The notes beneath the pieces are model-generated. The model was not told where the DNA came from. It did no database searches and was given only the letters and a program-made list of their open reading frames with translations. From contig NZ_CP045318.1 of assembly GCF_009363255.1 (NCBI RefSeq), forward strand, positions 2,717,501 through 2,781,500: 64,000 nt of DNA. Direction: 5' to 3'. Position numbers and translations under genes: made by a program. Position 1 is the first letter of the stretch, and each line of letters begins with the position of its first letter. This document shows, piece by piece, positions 53,283-62,071 of the stretch. The DNA is from Roseivivax sp. THAF197b. GTDB lineage: Bacteria; Pseudomonadota; Alphaproteobacteria; Rhodobacterales; Rhodobacteraceae.

Positions 53283-54542
53283 TCAGCCGAACATGTCGGC
53301 GGTGATGCCCTCGTACCAGCCGATGCTTTCCTCGTAGGTCGCTTCGCGCACCTCCGGCGCCTCGCCCGTCTGGCTGACGAACCCGTCGACCTTGGCGATC
53401 TTTTCCTCGGTCGCCTCATAGGTGGCGCCGACCTTCACGCCGTCATTCGTCTCGATCAGCGACCAGCAGGTATTGGAGAAGCGCGCCGGGAAGACCCGCG
53501 CGCCGGTCAGCGCGCCGCGGATCGCCATGGCCGCGACCTTGGCCTGGCTGTTGGCCGAGAAGCCCGATTTCGGCATGTCGCCCTGCTGGCTGGCATCGCC
53601 CAGGATATGGATATTCTCATCCATGCGGCTTTGCATCGTGGCAGGCACCACGGGCGCCCAGTTGCCGTCGGTCAGACCGGCCGCCTCGCAGATCAGGCCT
53701 GCTTTCTGCGCCGGGATCACGTTGACGACATCCGCCTGGATGACCTCGCCGTCGATATCGACGGTCATGTCGGCGGGATTGACGGAGGTGTTTTCGCCCC
53801 CGAAATCCGGGCCGATCCGTTCGATCATGCCGGAATAATGCTTCTGCCAGCCTTCCTCGAACAGCGCCTGCTTGGAGAAATTCGGTTTGGGGTCGGCGAT
53901 GATGATCTTCGCGGTGGGGTTCGTGGCCTTCAGCACATGCGCCACCATGGAGACACGCTCATAAGGGCCGGGCGGGCAGCGATAGGGATTGGGCGGGGCC
54001 ACCATGACATAGGTGCCGCCCTGGGGCATCGCCTCGATCTGGTCCTTCAGGAGCGCCGTCTGCGTGCCGGCCTTGTAGGCATGGGGCATCTTGCCTTGCG
54101 CCGAGAGGTCCCAGCCCGGCACGGCGCCACCCACGAAATCGATGCCGGGCGACAGGATCAGACGGTCGTAAGGCACCGCCCCGCCGCCTGCGAGGGCCAC
54201 GGTCCTGGCATCGCGGTCCACACCCGTGGCCCAGTCATGCACGACGTTGATGCCGTAGTCGGAGGCCAGCGTCGCGTAATTATGCGCGATGGAATTCATC
54301 TCGCGGAAGCCGCCGATATAGAGATTCGAGAAGAAGCAGGTGTAATAGGTACGCGAGGGCTCGATCAGGGTGACCTCGATGGCGCCTTCGCTGTCCTGCG
54401 CGATCTGGCGGGCCGCGGTGGCACCGCCCGCACCGCCGCCGACGACGACGACACGCGGCGTGCCTTGCGCCTTCAGCATCGGCGCACTCAGCGTCAACGC
54501 GGCTGCGGATGTCCCGAGAAACGTTCTTCTGTTGAATTGCAT
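53283..54542 (-). CDS. soxF: Sulfide dehydrogenase flavoprotein SoxF
   Basis: SoxF (419 residues) is a flavocytochrome c sulfide dehydrogenase-type flavoprotein, accessory to the Sox system. A twin-arginine signal 'NRRTFLGTSAAAL' directs folded export. The FAD motif 'VVVVGGGAGGATAA' starts at about residue 28. The redox-active cysteines match the family pair: 'PYRCPPGPYER' and 'SNTCWSLIETNDG'. AGGGAGGA before ATG 54542 sets the start. It is the last gene of the run; soxG and soxH, which follow in Paracoccus, are absent here. Confidence 0.92.
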   Translation of the reverse strand: MQFNRRTFLGTSAAALTLSAPMLKAQGTPRVVVVGGGAGGATAARQIAQDSEGAIEVTLIEPSRTYYTCFFSNLYIGGFREMNSIAHNYATLASDYGINVVHDWATGVDRDARTVALAGGGAVPYDRLILSPGIDFVGGAVPGWDLSAQGKMPHAYKAGTQTALLKDQIEAMPQGGTYVMVAPPNPYRCPPGPYERVSMVAHVLKATNPTAKIIIADPKPNFSKQALFEEGWQKHYSGMIERIGPDFGGENTSVNPADMTVDIDGEVIQADVVNVIPAQKAGLICEAAGLTDGNWAPVVPATMQSRMDENIHILGDASQQGDMPKSGFSANSQAKVAAMAIRGALTGARVFPARFSNTCWSLIETNDGVKVGATYEATEEKIAKVDGFVSQTGEAPEVREATYEESIGWYEGITADMFG

Positions 54543-54595
54543 GGCCGGTTCCTCCCTTTGGCTGCAATCAGTGCAAAGTCGCGGGCAATCCCTCC

Positions 54596-55303
54596 TCAAA
54601 GATCGCCGAAATATGCGGCAAGGGCCGCGATCTCTTCGTCCGACAAGCGCCCGGCCATCATCTGCATGACGGGATGCGGACGCACCTTCTGCCGGTAGGC
54701 ATGCATGGCCACCACGAAATCCTCGTCGGGCCAGCCCGTCACCGAGGGGATGCCGTCATTGCCGCCATCGGCCTGGTGGCAGGTCAGGCATTCCGAGGCG
54801 AGATAGGCGCCGTATTCAGGGTCGCCCTGAAGGGCCAGCACCTCGGCGGACAGGGCCACCTCCGCAGGAAGCGCCGTCGGCTCGGCCTCGGGGATGTTGG
54901 CCGGATTGTCGGAATATTGGCGCAGGAAGGCCAGCAAATTCGCGCGCTCGGTCTCGTCCTTGATGCCGGGAAAGGCCATGCGGGTCTTGGAGACGAGGCT
55001 GCGCGGGTTCTCGATGAAGGCATCGAGATGTTCGATGTCCCAGACGACACCATCTACGCCTGCGCGCTCCATGCTGTCGGAATAATCGAAATCCGGGAGC
55101 CCCGCAGCGGCGCGACCGAAGACGCCGTTGAGATGCGGGCCGATGCGGTTTTCCGCGCCCTCGCCCACCTGGTGGCAGGCGCGGCATTTCTTGTAGATCT
55201 CAGCACCGGATTGCGGATCGCCGAGCGGGATCGCGATCTGGTCGGCCTGGACCCCGGCAAGCGGGATCCAGGCCAGCAAGGCGGCGAGAAGGGAGCGCCG
55301 CAT
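54596..55303 (-). CDS. soxE: Diheme c-type cytochrome SoxE
   Basis: SoxE (235 residues) is a periplasmic diheme cytochrome c, probably partner of SoxF. The signal peptide 'RRSLLAALLAWIPLAGVQA' is followed by two haem sites: 'CRACH' in the first half and 'CLTCH' in the second. Each has later methionines ('KTRMAFPG', 'MMAGRLS') that may be axial ligands. It follows soxD by only 3 bases. Confidence 0.9.
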   Translation of the reverse strand: MRRSLLAALLAWIPLAGVQADQIAIPLGDPQSGAEIYKKCRACHQVGEGAENRIGPHLNGVFGRAAAGLPDFDYSDSMERAGVDGVVWDIEHLDAFIENPRSLVSKTRMAFPGIKDETERANLLAFLRQYSDNPANIPEAEPTALPAEVALSAEVLALQGDPEYGAYLASECLTCHQADGGNDGIPSVTGWPDEDFVVAMHAYRQKVRPHPVMQMMAGRLSDEEIAALAAYFGDL

Positions 55304-55306
55304 CGC

Positions 55307-56554
55307 TTATTGGCTTTCGGTCGATTTCAGGAAGGCCACGACCGCGTCGATATCGGCTTCCTTTTTCAGACCGGCAAAGGCCATCCGGGTTCCCTTCATG
55401 GAGCCGCGCGGATCGGCGAGGAACGCGGCCAGCAAGGCCTCGTCCCAGACACCGCCGTGATCGGCCATGGTCGAGGAATATTTGAAGCCATCCACGCCAC
55501 CGACTTCGCGCCCGACAATCCCGTTGAGCTGAGGGCCGGCACCATTCTTGGCACCCTCGCCGACCTTGTGGCAGGCGGAGCATTTGCGGAAGACCTTCTC
55601 GCCCGCGGCGACAAGCTCGGGATCGAGGGCGGCCATGGTGGTCTCCTCGGCCGACGCCTCCTCTGCAACGGCGGCGGTTTCGGTCGGGGCAGCCTCGGTC
55701 GCGGTGGTCTCCTCCTCGGCCATGGCGGCCTCTTCGTCGCCGCCTTCATCGGGGGTCACGTCGAGAACCGTGGCGCGCATGGTGATCTCGACCGCGTCTT
55801 TGCAGTCGGACATGCAAGGCTCGCTCCGCCACTGGGCATATTCCGTCTCGGCCCGGTCATCGACGATGAACCCGTCCGCATTGGGCATCTCGACCTCGAG
55901 GAAGTTCTCCTTCGACAGGACGAAATCATCCTCCACGATCCAGTTGGAATAAAGGATATAGGCCACGATCGCGTAGGTCTCGTCGGCGCTCAGCGATTGC
56001 GCATTGCCAAAGGGCATGGAGCGGTGCACGTAATCCCAAGCGGTCGAGAGGTAGGGCCAGTAGGAGCCCACGGTCTTCACCGGATCCTTGTCCGCAAGCG
56101 TGCCTTCGCCGCCCGCAAGCTCGGGCCAGTTGCCCACGCCCTCGGCGAACTCACCGTGACAGGCGGCGCAATTGTCCGAGAACAGGATCTCGCCATCAGC
56201 AACGGAACCCGAGCCTTCAGGCAAACCCGTGCCGTCGGGCATGATGTTGACGTCCCACGCGGCGACCTCTTCGGGCAGGGCTTCGCGCCCGATGCCGAAC
56301 TTGCCGGTGGCGGCGCTCTGCTCGTCGGCATTGGCCGCGGCGACAAGCAAGCCGCCGCTCTCCGGGGCGGTCTCCGCCGCGGCTTCCGCCACTTCGGGCG
56401 CGGGCGGCGAGGACGGCGCGGGCTGGGCCGCGACCACGCGCGGCTTCGGCGCAGGAGCTTCGGTCACGAAGCGGTCGGCGAAATTCACGGCGCCGAGCAG
56501 GACGACGACCGCCCCGCCCAATGCACCGCCAAAAAGTTTAAGAGACTTCGACAT
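55307..56554 (-). CDS. soxD: Sulfane dehydrogenase cytochrome subunit SoxD
   Basis: SoxD (415 residues) is the diheme cytochrome of the SoxCD sulfane dehydrogenase, which removes six electrons from the sulfane sulfur held on SoxY. An N-terminal hydrophobic segment (residues 8-25) is followed by a Pro/Ala linker, then a first haem 'CAACH' and, after an acidic Glu/Ala-rich stretch, a second haem 'CSACH' near the C-terminus with 'TRMAFAG' as likely Met ligand. Its start lies inside the end of soxC (17-base overlap). Confidence 0.93.
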   Translation of the reverse strand: MSKSLKLFGGALGGAVVVLLGAVNFADRFVTEAPAPKPRVVAAQPAPSSPPAPEVAEAAAETAPESGGLLVAAANADEQSAATGKFGIGREALPEEVAAWDVNIMPDGTGLPEGSGSVADGEILFSDNCAACHGEFAEGVGNWPELAGGEGTLADKDPVKTVGSYWPYLSTAWDYVHRSMPFGNAQSLSADETYAIVAYILYSNWIVEDDFVLSKENFLEVEMPNADGFIVDDRAETEYAQWRSEPCMSDCKDAVEITMRATVLDVTPDEGGDEEAAMAEEETTATEAAPTETAAVAEEASAEETTMAALDPELVAAGEKVFRKCSACHKVGEGAKNGAGPQLNGIVGREVGGVDGFKYSSTMADHGGVWDEALLAAFLADPRGSMKGTRMAFAGLKKEADIDAVVAFLKSTESQ

Positions 56555-57815
56555 TTTCTGCCTCCCCGCTCGTCTTCACATGCCAGGTCTGGATGCAGTT
56601 GTTGTGGTAGATGGAGTTCTCGCCGCGCACCTCGCGCAGCTGCGCCTTGGTGGGCTGGACATAGCCGGTCTCGTCGATGGCGCGGGCCTGCAGGAGCATT
56701 TCCTCGCCGTCCCAGTTGGTGTCGAGATAGAAGCGCGTGAGCGCCATCTTCTCGCCGGGCTTGGCGAGACGCGCGGTCTCCCAGGTCTTGCCGCCATCCT
56801 TGGAGACATCGACGCGGGTGATCGCGCCATGGCCCGACCAGGCGAGGCCCGAGATCACCATCGGCCCCGGGCCATGGGTGATCGGCATCTGCGGGCTGGG
56901 CGAGGTGATGATCGACTTGGCGTCCATCACCCAGGTCCATTTGCGTGATGTGCCATCGGCCAGCGTGTCGGTGTATTTGGAGGTTTCCTCGCGGCTTTCG
57001 ACGGCGGCGTCCGTGACCTCGATCCGGCGGATCCACTTGACCCAGAGGTTGCCTTCCCAGCCCGGCACGACGAGCCGCACGGGGTATCCGTGTTCCTTGC
57101 GCAGCGCCTCGCCATTGGCCTTGAACGCCACCAGCACGTCGTCGAGCGCCTTTTCCATCGGGATCGAGCGGCCGTTGGAGGAGGCATCATGGCCTTCGAC
57201 GAAGACCCACTTGCCTTCCAGATCGTCGCCAAGACCCGCTTCCTGCAGAAGCGTGCGAAGCGGCACGCCGGTATATTCCATGTTGTGGATCATGCCGTGG
57301 GTGAACTGCGCTCCGTTGAGCTGCGCGCCTGCCCATTCCATGCCGGTGTTCGCTGCGCATTCGCAGAAATAGACGTGGTTTTCGCGCGGGAAACGCTCCA
57401 GATCCTCATAGGTGAAGACCAGCGGGCGATCGACCAGACCGTTGATCATCAGCCGGTATTCGGATTTCGACATTTCGATCGCGCCGGAATGGTGCCGCTC
57501 GAAGGCGCAGCCCTGCGGCGTGATCGTGCCGTCGAGCGCATGGATCGGCGTGAAGTTGATCGACGAAATCGTGTCGGCGGTCAGCCATTCCACGTTGCGG
57601 CGGACCACGTCGTCCTCGTAGCTGATCGGCAGCCCGTAAGGTGTGGCGTCGACACCGTCGCCGAGGCCCTGCGCGAAGCCCTGGGTTTCGGTGATCAGCG
57701 GGTCGGGCTCCGCCGCGTGCGCAGCCCCCGCCCCCATTGCGGCGCCGGCGAGCCCGGCAGCCGAACCTCTCAGGAAGGCGCGCCGGGACGGCGTCAGATC
57801 GGACGTATCGGCCAT
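56538..57815 (-). CDS. soxC: Sulfane dehydrogenase molybdenum subunit SoxC
   Basis: SoxC (425 residues) is the molybdenum cofactor subunit of SoxCD and a sulfite-oxidase-fold protein. A twin-arginine signal 'SRRAFLRGSAAGLAGAAMGA' exports it with its cofactor. The Mo site cysteine is in 'YFCECAANTGMEWAG', and the dimerisation domain follows ('SSPQMPITHGPG'-like and 'AWSGHGAITRVDVSKDGG'). It has an operator-like dyad immediately upstream (57845-57860), so soxCDEF may have its own promoter. Confidence 0.95.
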   Translation of the reverse strand: MADTSDLTPSRRAFLRGSAAGLAGAAMGAGAAHAAEPDPLITETQGFAQGLGDGVDATPYGLPISYEDDVVRRNVEWLTADTISSINFTPIHALDGTITPQGCAFERHHSGAIEMSKSEYRLMINGLVDRPLVFTYEDLERFPRENHVYFCECAANTGMEWAGAQLNGAQFTHGMIHNMEYTGVPLRTLLQEAGLGDDLEGKWVFVEGHDASSNGRSIPMEKALDDVLVAFKANGEALRKEHGYPVRLVVPGWEGNLWVKWIRRIEVTDAAVESREETSKYTDTLADGTSRKWTWVMDAKSIITSPSPQMPITHGPGPMVISGLAWSGHGAITRVDVSKDGGKTWETARLAKPGEKMALTRFYLDTNWDGEEMLLQARAIDETGYVQPTKAQLREVRGENSIYHNNCIQTWHVKTSGEAENVEVS

Positions 57816-57844
57816 GTCTCTCTCCTCTCAACTCTCATCATCAA

Positions 57845-57860
57845 ATTCGCCTATGTGAAT
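57845..57860. promoter_or_regulatory. Putative SoxR/SqrR-type operator upstream of soxC
   Basis: ATTCGCCTATGTGAAT is an exact ATTC-N8-GAAT dyad. It lies 30 bases before the soxC start in the soxB-soxC gap and matches ATTCRC-N4-GYGAAT shared with the soxX site. Confidence 0.75.
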
Positions 57861-57902
57861 GAATTGGCGAAATTTTTTTGACCTGTCGCGGCGGGCGGGG
57901 GG

Positions 57903-59603
57903 TCAGACCCCCACCACCTCGACGCTTGTGTTCTCGCGGGCCTCGACGGTGCCCAATTCGCGGATATGCGCCTCGACCACGTCCCAGATCGGCGGGCCTT
58001 CGGTGCCTTCGTTGACCGAAGCCCAGCCCGCGACCGTGTAGGAGGCGGCGGGGTCGATGGCCTCGCCCGTGGCGAGAAGCGTCATGTTAGAAATCCGCTC
58101 ACCCTGCGGCTTGGTCACGTCGATCCGGTAGCCAAGCCCGCCCACGCGGACCATGTCGCCGCCCTGCTGGTAGAACGGGTCGGGGTTGAAGATGTTGTCG
58201 CCCACATCCTCGAGCACGACTTTCAGGAACTCACCCGTCATCTCCGTGCGATAGGCTTCGGGGTAGCTCATGGAGGTCACACCGAAGAGATCCTCGCGCG
58301 TGATGTCCTGACCGGGGATCAGCGACGGGCCCCAGCGCACGCCGGGCGACAACGCGATCTGCGCGTCCCGCTGCGACAACAGCGCGTCGCAGATGACATC
58401 ATCCCACGTGCCGTTGAAATTGCCGCGACGATAGAGCGTGCCCTGCCCCACCTGCCCGATCACCTCGGACATCTCGGCCTCGAACGGCGCACGGGAAGAG
58501 GCGATCTGCGCGGCCATCTCCGCATCGCTTTCGATCACGTCCGAGAAGATCGGAATGAGCTTGTGGCGGAAGCCCATCATCTGGCCGTCGCGCACGTCGA
58601 GATCCACGCGGGAAACGAACTTGCCGTTCGATCCGGTGGCCACGATGATCGTCTCGCCCACCAGAACCGGCTCGGGCAGCGCGTCATGGGTGTGGCCCGA
58701 AAGGATCACGTCGATGCCGGACACGACGCTCGCCATCTTCTTATCCACGTCGAAGCCATTGTGCGACAGGCAGACGACCAGTTCCGCGCCCTGCGCGCGG
58801 ACCTCGTCGACCATCTCCTGCATGCGATCGTCGCGGATGCCGAAGGAGTATTCGGGGAACATCCAGCCGGGGTTCGCGATGGGCATGTAGGGGAAGGCTT
58901 GGCCGATCACGGCGACCTTCACGCCGCCCGTCTCGTAGAACTTGTAGGGCGCGAAGCGCTCGGCCGGTTCGTCCCATTCGGCGTCGAACACGTTTTGGCC
59001 AAGTGCATCGAAGGGCAGACCGTCGATCAGCTCGTGCACCCGCTCCGAACCCAGCGTGAATTCCCAGTGGAAGGTCATCGCGTCGGGCTTCAGCAGGTTC
59101 ATCGCGTCGACCACGTCCTGCCCTTGCGTCTTCAGGCAAGTATAGGAGCCGTGCCAGGTATCCCCGCCATCGAGCAGAAGCGCGTCGGGCCGTGCGGCGC
59201 GGATGGACTTCACCACCGTGGCGATGCGGTCGAGACCGCCCATACGCCCGTAAGCCTGCGCGAGCGCTGCGAAGTCGTTGTAGGTCAGCGCGTAATGCGA
59301 GGGTGATCCATCCTCGATGCCGTAGAGCTTGCGGAACTCGGCGCCGGTGATATGCGGCACCTCGCCCTTGTTTCCGCCCACGCCGATATTCACCTCGGGC
59401 TCGCGGAAATAGATCGGGGTCAGCTGCGCGTGGATATCCGTCATGTGGATGAGCGAGACATTCCCGAACGTGTCGAACTGCAGAAGCTGATCCTGGCTCA
59501 GCGCCTGCTGCGCCGCGAGGCGGGACCAATTGCCGAAGCCCGAAGCGCCGATAAGGGCCGAGGCGGCCATGGAGGCTTGCAGGAAATCGCGGCGTGAGAT
59601 CAT
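57903..59603 (-). CDS. soxB: Thiosulfohydrolase SoxB
   Basis: SoxB (566 residues) hydrolyses sulfate from SoxY-bound thiosulfonate and is a 5'-nucleotidase-like dimanganese enzyme. A twin-arginine signal 'SRRDFLQASMAASALIG' starts it. Metal motifs follow: 'MTDIHAQL' (D56, H58), 'DGGDTWHGS', 'LSHNGFDVDKK' and 'ILSGHTHDAL'. The nucleotidase C-terminal domain fills the second half. A dyad related to the sox operators lies in its leader. Confidence 0.96.
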   Translation of the reverse strand: MISRRDFLQASMAASALIGASGFGNWSRLAAQQALSQDQLLQFDTFGNVSLIHMTDIHAQLTPIYFREPEVNIGVGGNKGEVPHITGAEFRKLYGIEDGSPSHYALTYNDFAALAQAYGRMGGLDRIATVVKSIRAARPDALLLDGGDTWHGSYTCLKTQGQDVVDAMNLLKPDAMTFHWEFTLGSERVHELIDGLPFDALGQNVFDAEWDEPAERFAPYKFYETGGVKVAVIGQAFPYMPIANPGWMFPEYSFGIRDDRMQEMVDEVRAQGAELVVCLSHNGFDVDKKMASVVSGIDVILSGHTHDALPEPVLVGETIIVATGSNGKFVSRVDLDVRDGQMMGFRHKLIPIFSDVIESDAEMAAQIASSRAPFEAEMSEVIGQVGQGTLYRRGNFNGTWDDVICDALLSQRDAQIALSPGVRWGPSLIPGQDITREDLFGVTSMSYPEAYRTEMTGEFLKVVLEDVGDNIFNPDPFYQQGGDMVRVGGLGYRIDVTKPQGERISNMTLLATGEAIDPAASYTVAGWASVNEGTEGPPIWDVVEAHIRELGTVEARENTSVEVVGV

Positions 59604-59650
59604 GGGATGGGCCTCTCGATTGGCGTGGCGAATGCCGGGATCAACCGAAT

Positions 59651-59674
59651 ATACATTCGCATATTTGCATGTAT
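59651..59674. promoter_or_regulatory. Putative SoxR/SqrR-type operator upstream of soxB
   Basis: ATACAT (59651-59656) and ATGTAT (59669-59674) form a perfect inverted repeat around the core ATTCGCATATTTGCAT (59655-59670), in which GCAT replaces GAAT. It lies 48 bases before soxB in the soxA-soxB gap. Confidence 0.6.
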
Positions 59675-59726
59675 TTGAGCGGGCTCGGCCCCACCTGATG
59701 CAATCAAGCGGGGCCTGAAGCTGGGA

Positions 59727-60569
59727 TCAGTTACGGACCGAAGGGGCCTCGACCGACAGGCCATTGCCGCGCGATGCGACATAGAGCTCAAGGGCGACGA
59801 ACTCGTCGCTGCCGGGGTCGAAGGTTTCCGCCCGCGTATCACGCACGCAGCCCTTGAAGCGCGCATGCGCCGTGTTGAGCTTCGTGTTCTTCAGGCGGTA
59901 GACCGGAAATCCGTTGATCTGCCCCTGGCTCAGGTGATCCGCACGGATGTAGTTTCCGTAATTCTCTTCGTGGCAGGAGGCGCAGGACAGCTCAAGCTGA
60001 CCGGTGCGGGTGTAGTAGAGATCCTTGCCAGCCTGCCATGTATCCGCTGCGGGACCGTCGATGGCCACGTCCACGGGCATGCCGCGCGACTGCACGGAGA
60101 TCAGCGCTTCCATCGCGGCCATGTCACCCGACGTGTAGCCATAAGGCTCGGCTTCCATGTTCTCGGTGCGGCAGGCATTGATCTGCATCGCCAGCGTGCG
60201 GACTTCGCCCGCCTCTTCGTTCCACTTGGGGTAGACCGCGCGGACGCCCTTCATGCTGTCCTCGGGACCTTCATGGCAGTAGGCGCAGGACTTCTCGGCC
60301 GCGCCCTCGACGGTGTTCCAGGCATCCATGGCCTGATCGACGAAGATCATGCCCGGGTTGTCGAAATCGTCCATCTGGAAGGCTTGCGTCTCGTCCGAGC
60401 GGAAAACCCAGCCGGAATAGATCGTGTCGATGTTTTCCATGTGCGCGGGCGCGTCGGTGCGCACGACCATCTCGATCTCGCCGTTGACGACGAGGTCCGC
60501 GTCTTCGTCGGCAAATGCCGCGCCGCTGGCGGTGAGCGCCATGATCGCGGTCAGTGTCAGTGTTCTCAT
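59727..60569 (-). CDS. soxA: Diheme cytochrome SoxA
   Basis: SoxA (280 residues) with SoxX links thiosulfate to the SoxY cysteine. The signal peptide is residues 1-20. Two haem sites are present (CAYCH 95-99 and CASCH 196-200), with C133 in 'INACRTEN'. The active-site cysteine is C241 in 'RFKGCVRDTRAE', which carries the persulfide ligand in known SoxA. Having two haems places it in the diheme class, like Rhodovulum and Paracoccus. Confidence 0.95.
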   Translation of the reverse strand: MRTLTLTAIMALTASGAAFADEDADLVVNGEIEMVVRTDAPAHMENIDTIYSGWVFRSDETQAFQMDDFDNPGMIFVDQAMDAWNTVEGAAEKSCAYCHEGPEDSMKGVRAVYPKWNEEAGEVRTLAMQINACRTENMEAEPYGYTSGDMAAMEALISVQSRGMPVDVAIDGPAADTWQAGKDLYYTRTGQLELSCASCHEENYGNYIRADHLSQGQINGFPVYRLKNTKLNTAHARFKGCVRDTRAETFDPGSDEFVALELYVASRGNGLSVEAPSVRN

Positions 60570-60641
60570 GTTTGGTTCCCTCCCTTGGAGCCGCTCTTGC
60601 GCGCCCCGGCGGCTGACCGGAGCGCGTGGCGATCTTGGATA

Positions 60642-60971
60642 TCAGCCGACCGTGATCGACTTGGCGTCCTCGTAGACGGAGCCGTCGTCATCGTACCAGG
60701 TGAACTTGAACTCGCCGCTCTCCGGCACCTTGGCCATGAACTCGAAATACGGGTTCGTGGAGATCGCGGGCTCGAGGGTCACGTCGACGACGTTCTCGCC
60801 GTTGAAGTCGCAGGTGAAGCGATTGATGATCGAACGCGGAATGACGTTGCCTTCCTTGTCCTTGCGCTGACCCGATTCCATCGGGTGCGAGATCAGGGTT
60901 TTGATCGTGATCTCATCGCCAGCCGAGGCCTTCGAGGGCACCTTGACGCGGGGTTTGACGTTGTCTGCCAT
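60642..60971 (-). CDS. soxZ: Sulfur carrier partner SoxZ
   Basis: SoxZ (109 residues) forms the SoxYZ carrier complex. It has no signal peptide and is exported bound to Tat-targeted SoxY. Typical sequence: 'KVPSKASAGDEITIKTLISHPMESGQR', 'IINRFTCDFNGENV' and 'FKFTWYDDDGSVYEDAK' (quoted in parts). Complete and of normal length. Confidence 0.95.
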   Translation of the reverse strand: MADNVKPRVKVPSKASAGDEITIKTLISHPMESGQRKDKEGNVIPRSIINRFTCDFNGENVVDVTLEPAISTNPYFEFMAKVPESGEFKFTWYDDDGSVYEDAKSITVG

Positions 60972-60993
60972 GTGTCTGTCTCCTTCTGCCCGA

Positions 60994-61422
60994 TCAGCCG
61001 CCGCAGCCGCCGATGGTCACTTTGACGTTGGCCGAGGTGCGCGCGAAGCTGCCATCGGCAAGCTGTGCGACCGCGACGATATCCTGGGTCTTCGCGAGAC
61101 GGATCCGCGTCGATGCGGTCTGCGCGGCAGCCATCGGGCCGAAGCGGAAGGTCGCGACCGGCGGCGTCGGATTGCCCGCGGCAAAGACGGTGATCGCGGT
61201 GGCGCCGGGGGCGGACACTTCGATCGGAACCGTGTTGCCGTTCTCGGCGATCTCGGGGGCGTTGATGGTCACGCCCTCGGCACCGGTCTCGGCGCCGCCG
61301 GTGAACTCGGTCACGAGCGCTTCGAGGTCGGCATGGGCTTCGGCGAAGCCCTGCACGGGCAGCATCACGGTCAGTGCCGCGCCCGCGCCGATGGCCAGGG
61401 TCTCACGTCTGGTAAAGGTCAT
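60994..61422 (-). CDS. soxY: Sulfur carrier protein SoxY
   Basis: SoxY (142 residues) holds the sulfur substrate on a C-terminal cysteine. The C-terminus is the universal 'GGCGG' arm, with the carrier at C140. The N-terminus is a twin-arginine signal, 'TRRETLAIGAGAALTVML', which also carries SoxZ across. AAGGAGA before ATG 61422 sets the start over an in-frame ATG 39 bases upstream. soxZ follows 22 bases later. Confidence 0.96.
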   Translation of the reverse strand: MTFTRRETLAIGAGAALTVMLPVQGFAEAHADLEALVTEFTGGAETGAEGVTINAPEIAENGNTVPIEVSAPGATAITVFAAGNPTPPVATFRFGPMAAAQTASTRIRLAKTQDIVAVAQLADGSFARTSANVKVTIGGCGG

Positions 61423-61457
61423 GTCTGTCTCCTTGGTCAATCGGGGCCAGGCCCGGA

Positions 61458-61931
61458 TCATTCGTATTTGAGGGTCATCAGGAAGGCGACGACGTCCTCG
61501 ATTTCCTGCGCCGACAGGATCGGCGGCAGATCATCGGGCGCGGCCTTGCCGGTATAGGCGTCACCGGGACGGGTGAAGCCGACGGTCTTGTAGAAGGCGG
61601 GCATCACGCTTTCGGGGAAGGTCATCTTGGCATTAGCCACGATGCCCCGCAGATCGGCCTCTTCCCAGCGATCGGCGGCACCGTCGAGCGGCGGGCCAAC
61701 CTCGCCCTGGAACGGGACATCTTCGAGCGCGGAGATCTGGTGGCAGGCCACGCAATTGCCGCGGCTCTTGTCGCCCGCGATGAGCGCGCCCTCTTCGGCA
61801 TTGCCCGGCGTGCCGGACAAAGATGTCTCCACCGCCCCGTATTCTCCGTAAGACACTTCTGTCGGTGCGACTTCGGCGGCGAACGCACCGCCAGCGACAA
61901 CAACGGCCGCCGTAATTGCTACGAGCCTCAT
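61458..61931 (-). CDS. soxX: Monoheme cytochrome SoxX
   Basis: SoxX (157 residues) is the small cytochrome partner of SoxA. It has a signal peptide (residues 1-18), one haem site 'CVACH' (60-64), and 'GPPLDGAADRW' after it. The candidate Met ligand is in 'ESVMPAFYK', fitting His-Met coordination. AGGGAGGG before ATG 61931 sets the start; the in-frame upstream extension runs through the operator and is rejected. Confidence 0.94.
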   Translation of the reverse strand: MRLVAITAAVVVAGGAFAAEVAPTEVSYGEYGAVETSLSGTPGNAEEGALIAGDKSRGNCVACHQISALEDVPFQGEVGPPLDGAADRWEEADLRGIVANAKMTFPESVMPAFYKTVGFTRPGDAYTGKAAPDDLPPILSAQEIEDVVAFLMTLKYE

Positions 61932-62023
61932 GATCCCTCCCTTGGCTACATCATGCGGGCCTTTTGCGACCCTGTACTCTTTTGTGTACCCTATGCGCAG
62001 GTACTCGTTTTGAGCAAGAACAA

Positions 62024-62039
62024 ATTCACAATTGCGAAT
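62024..62039. promoter_or_regulatory. Putative SoxR/SqrR-type operator upstream of soxX
   Basis: ATTCACAATTGCGAAT is an exact ATTC-N8-GAAT dyad, symmetric outwards as far as ATTCRC-N4-GYGAAT. It sits in the 140-base soxW-soxX gap, 93 bases before the soxX start, where the main sox promoter is expected. This parallels the SoxR-bound wx region of Paracoccus-type clusters. Confidence 0.78.
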
Positions 62040-62071
62040 AATTGAGTAAGTCGGGCGCGTTACCCCGACCC

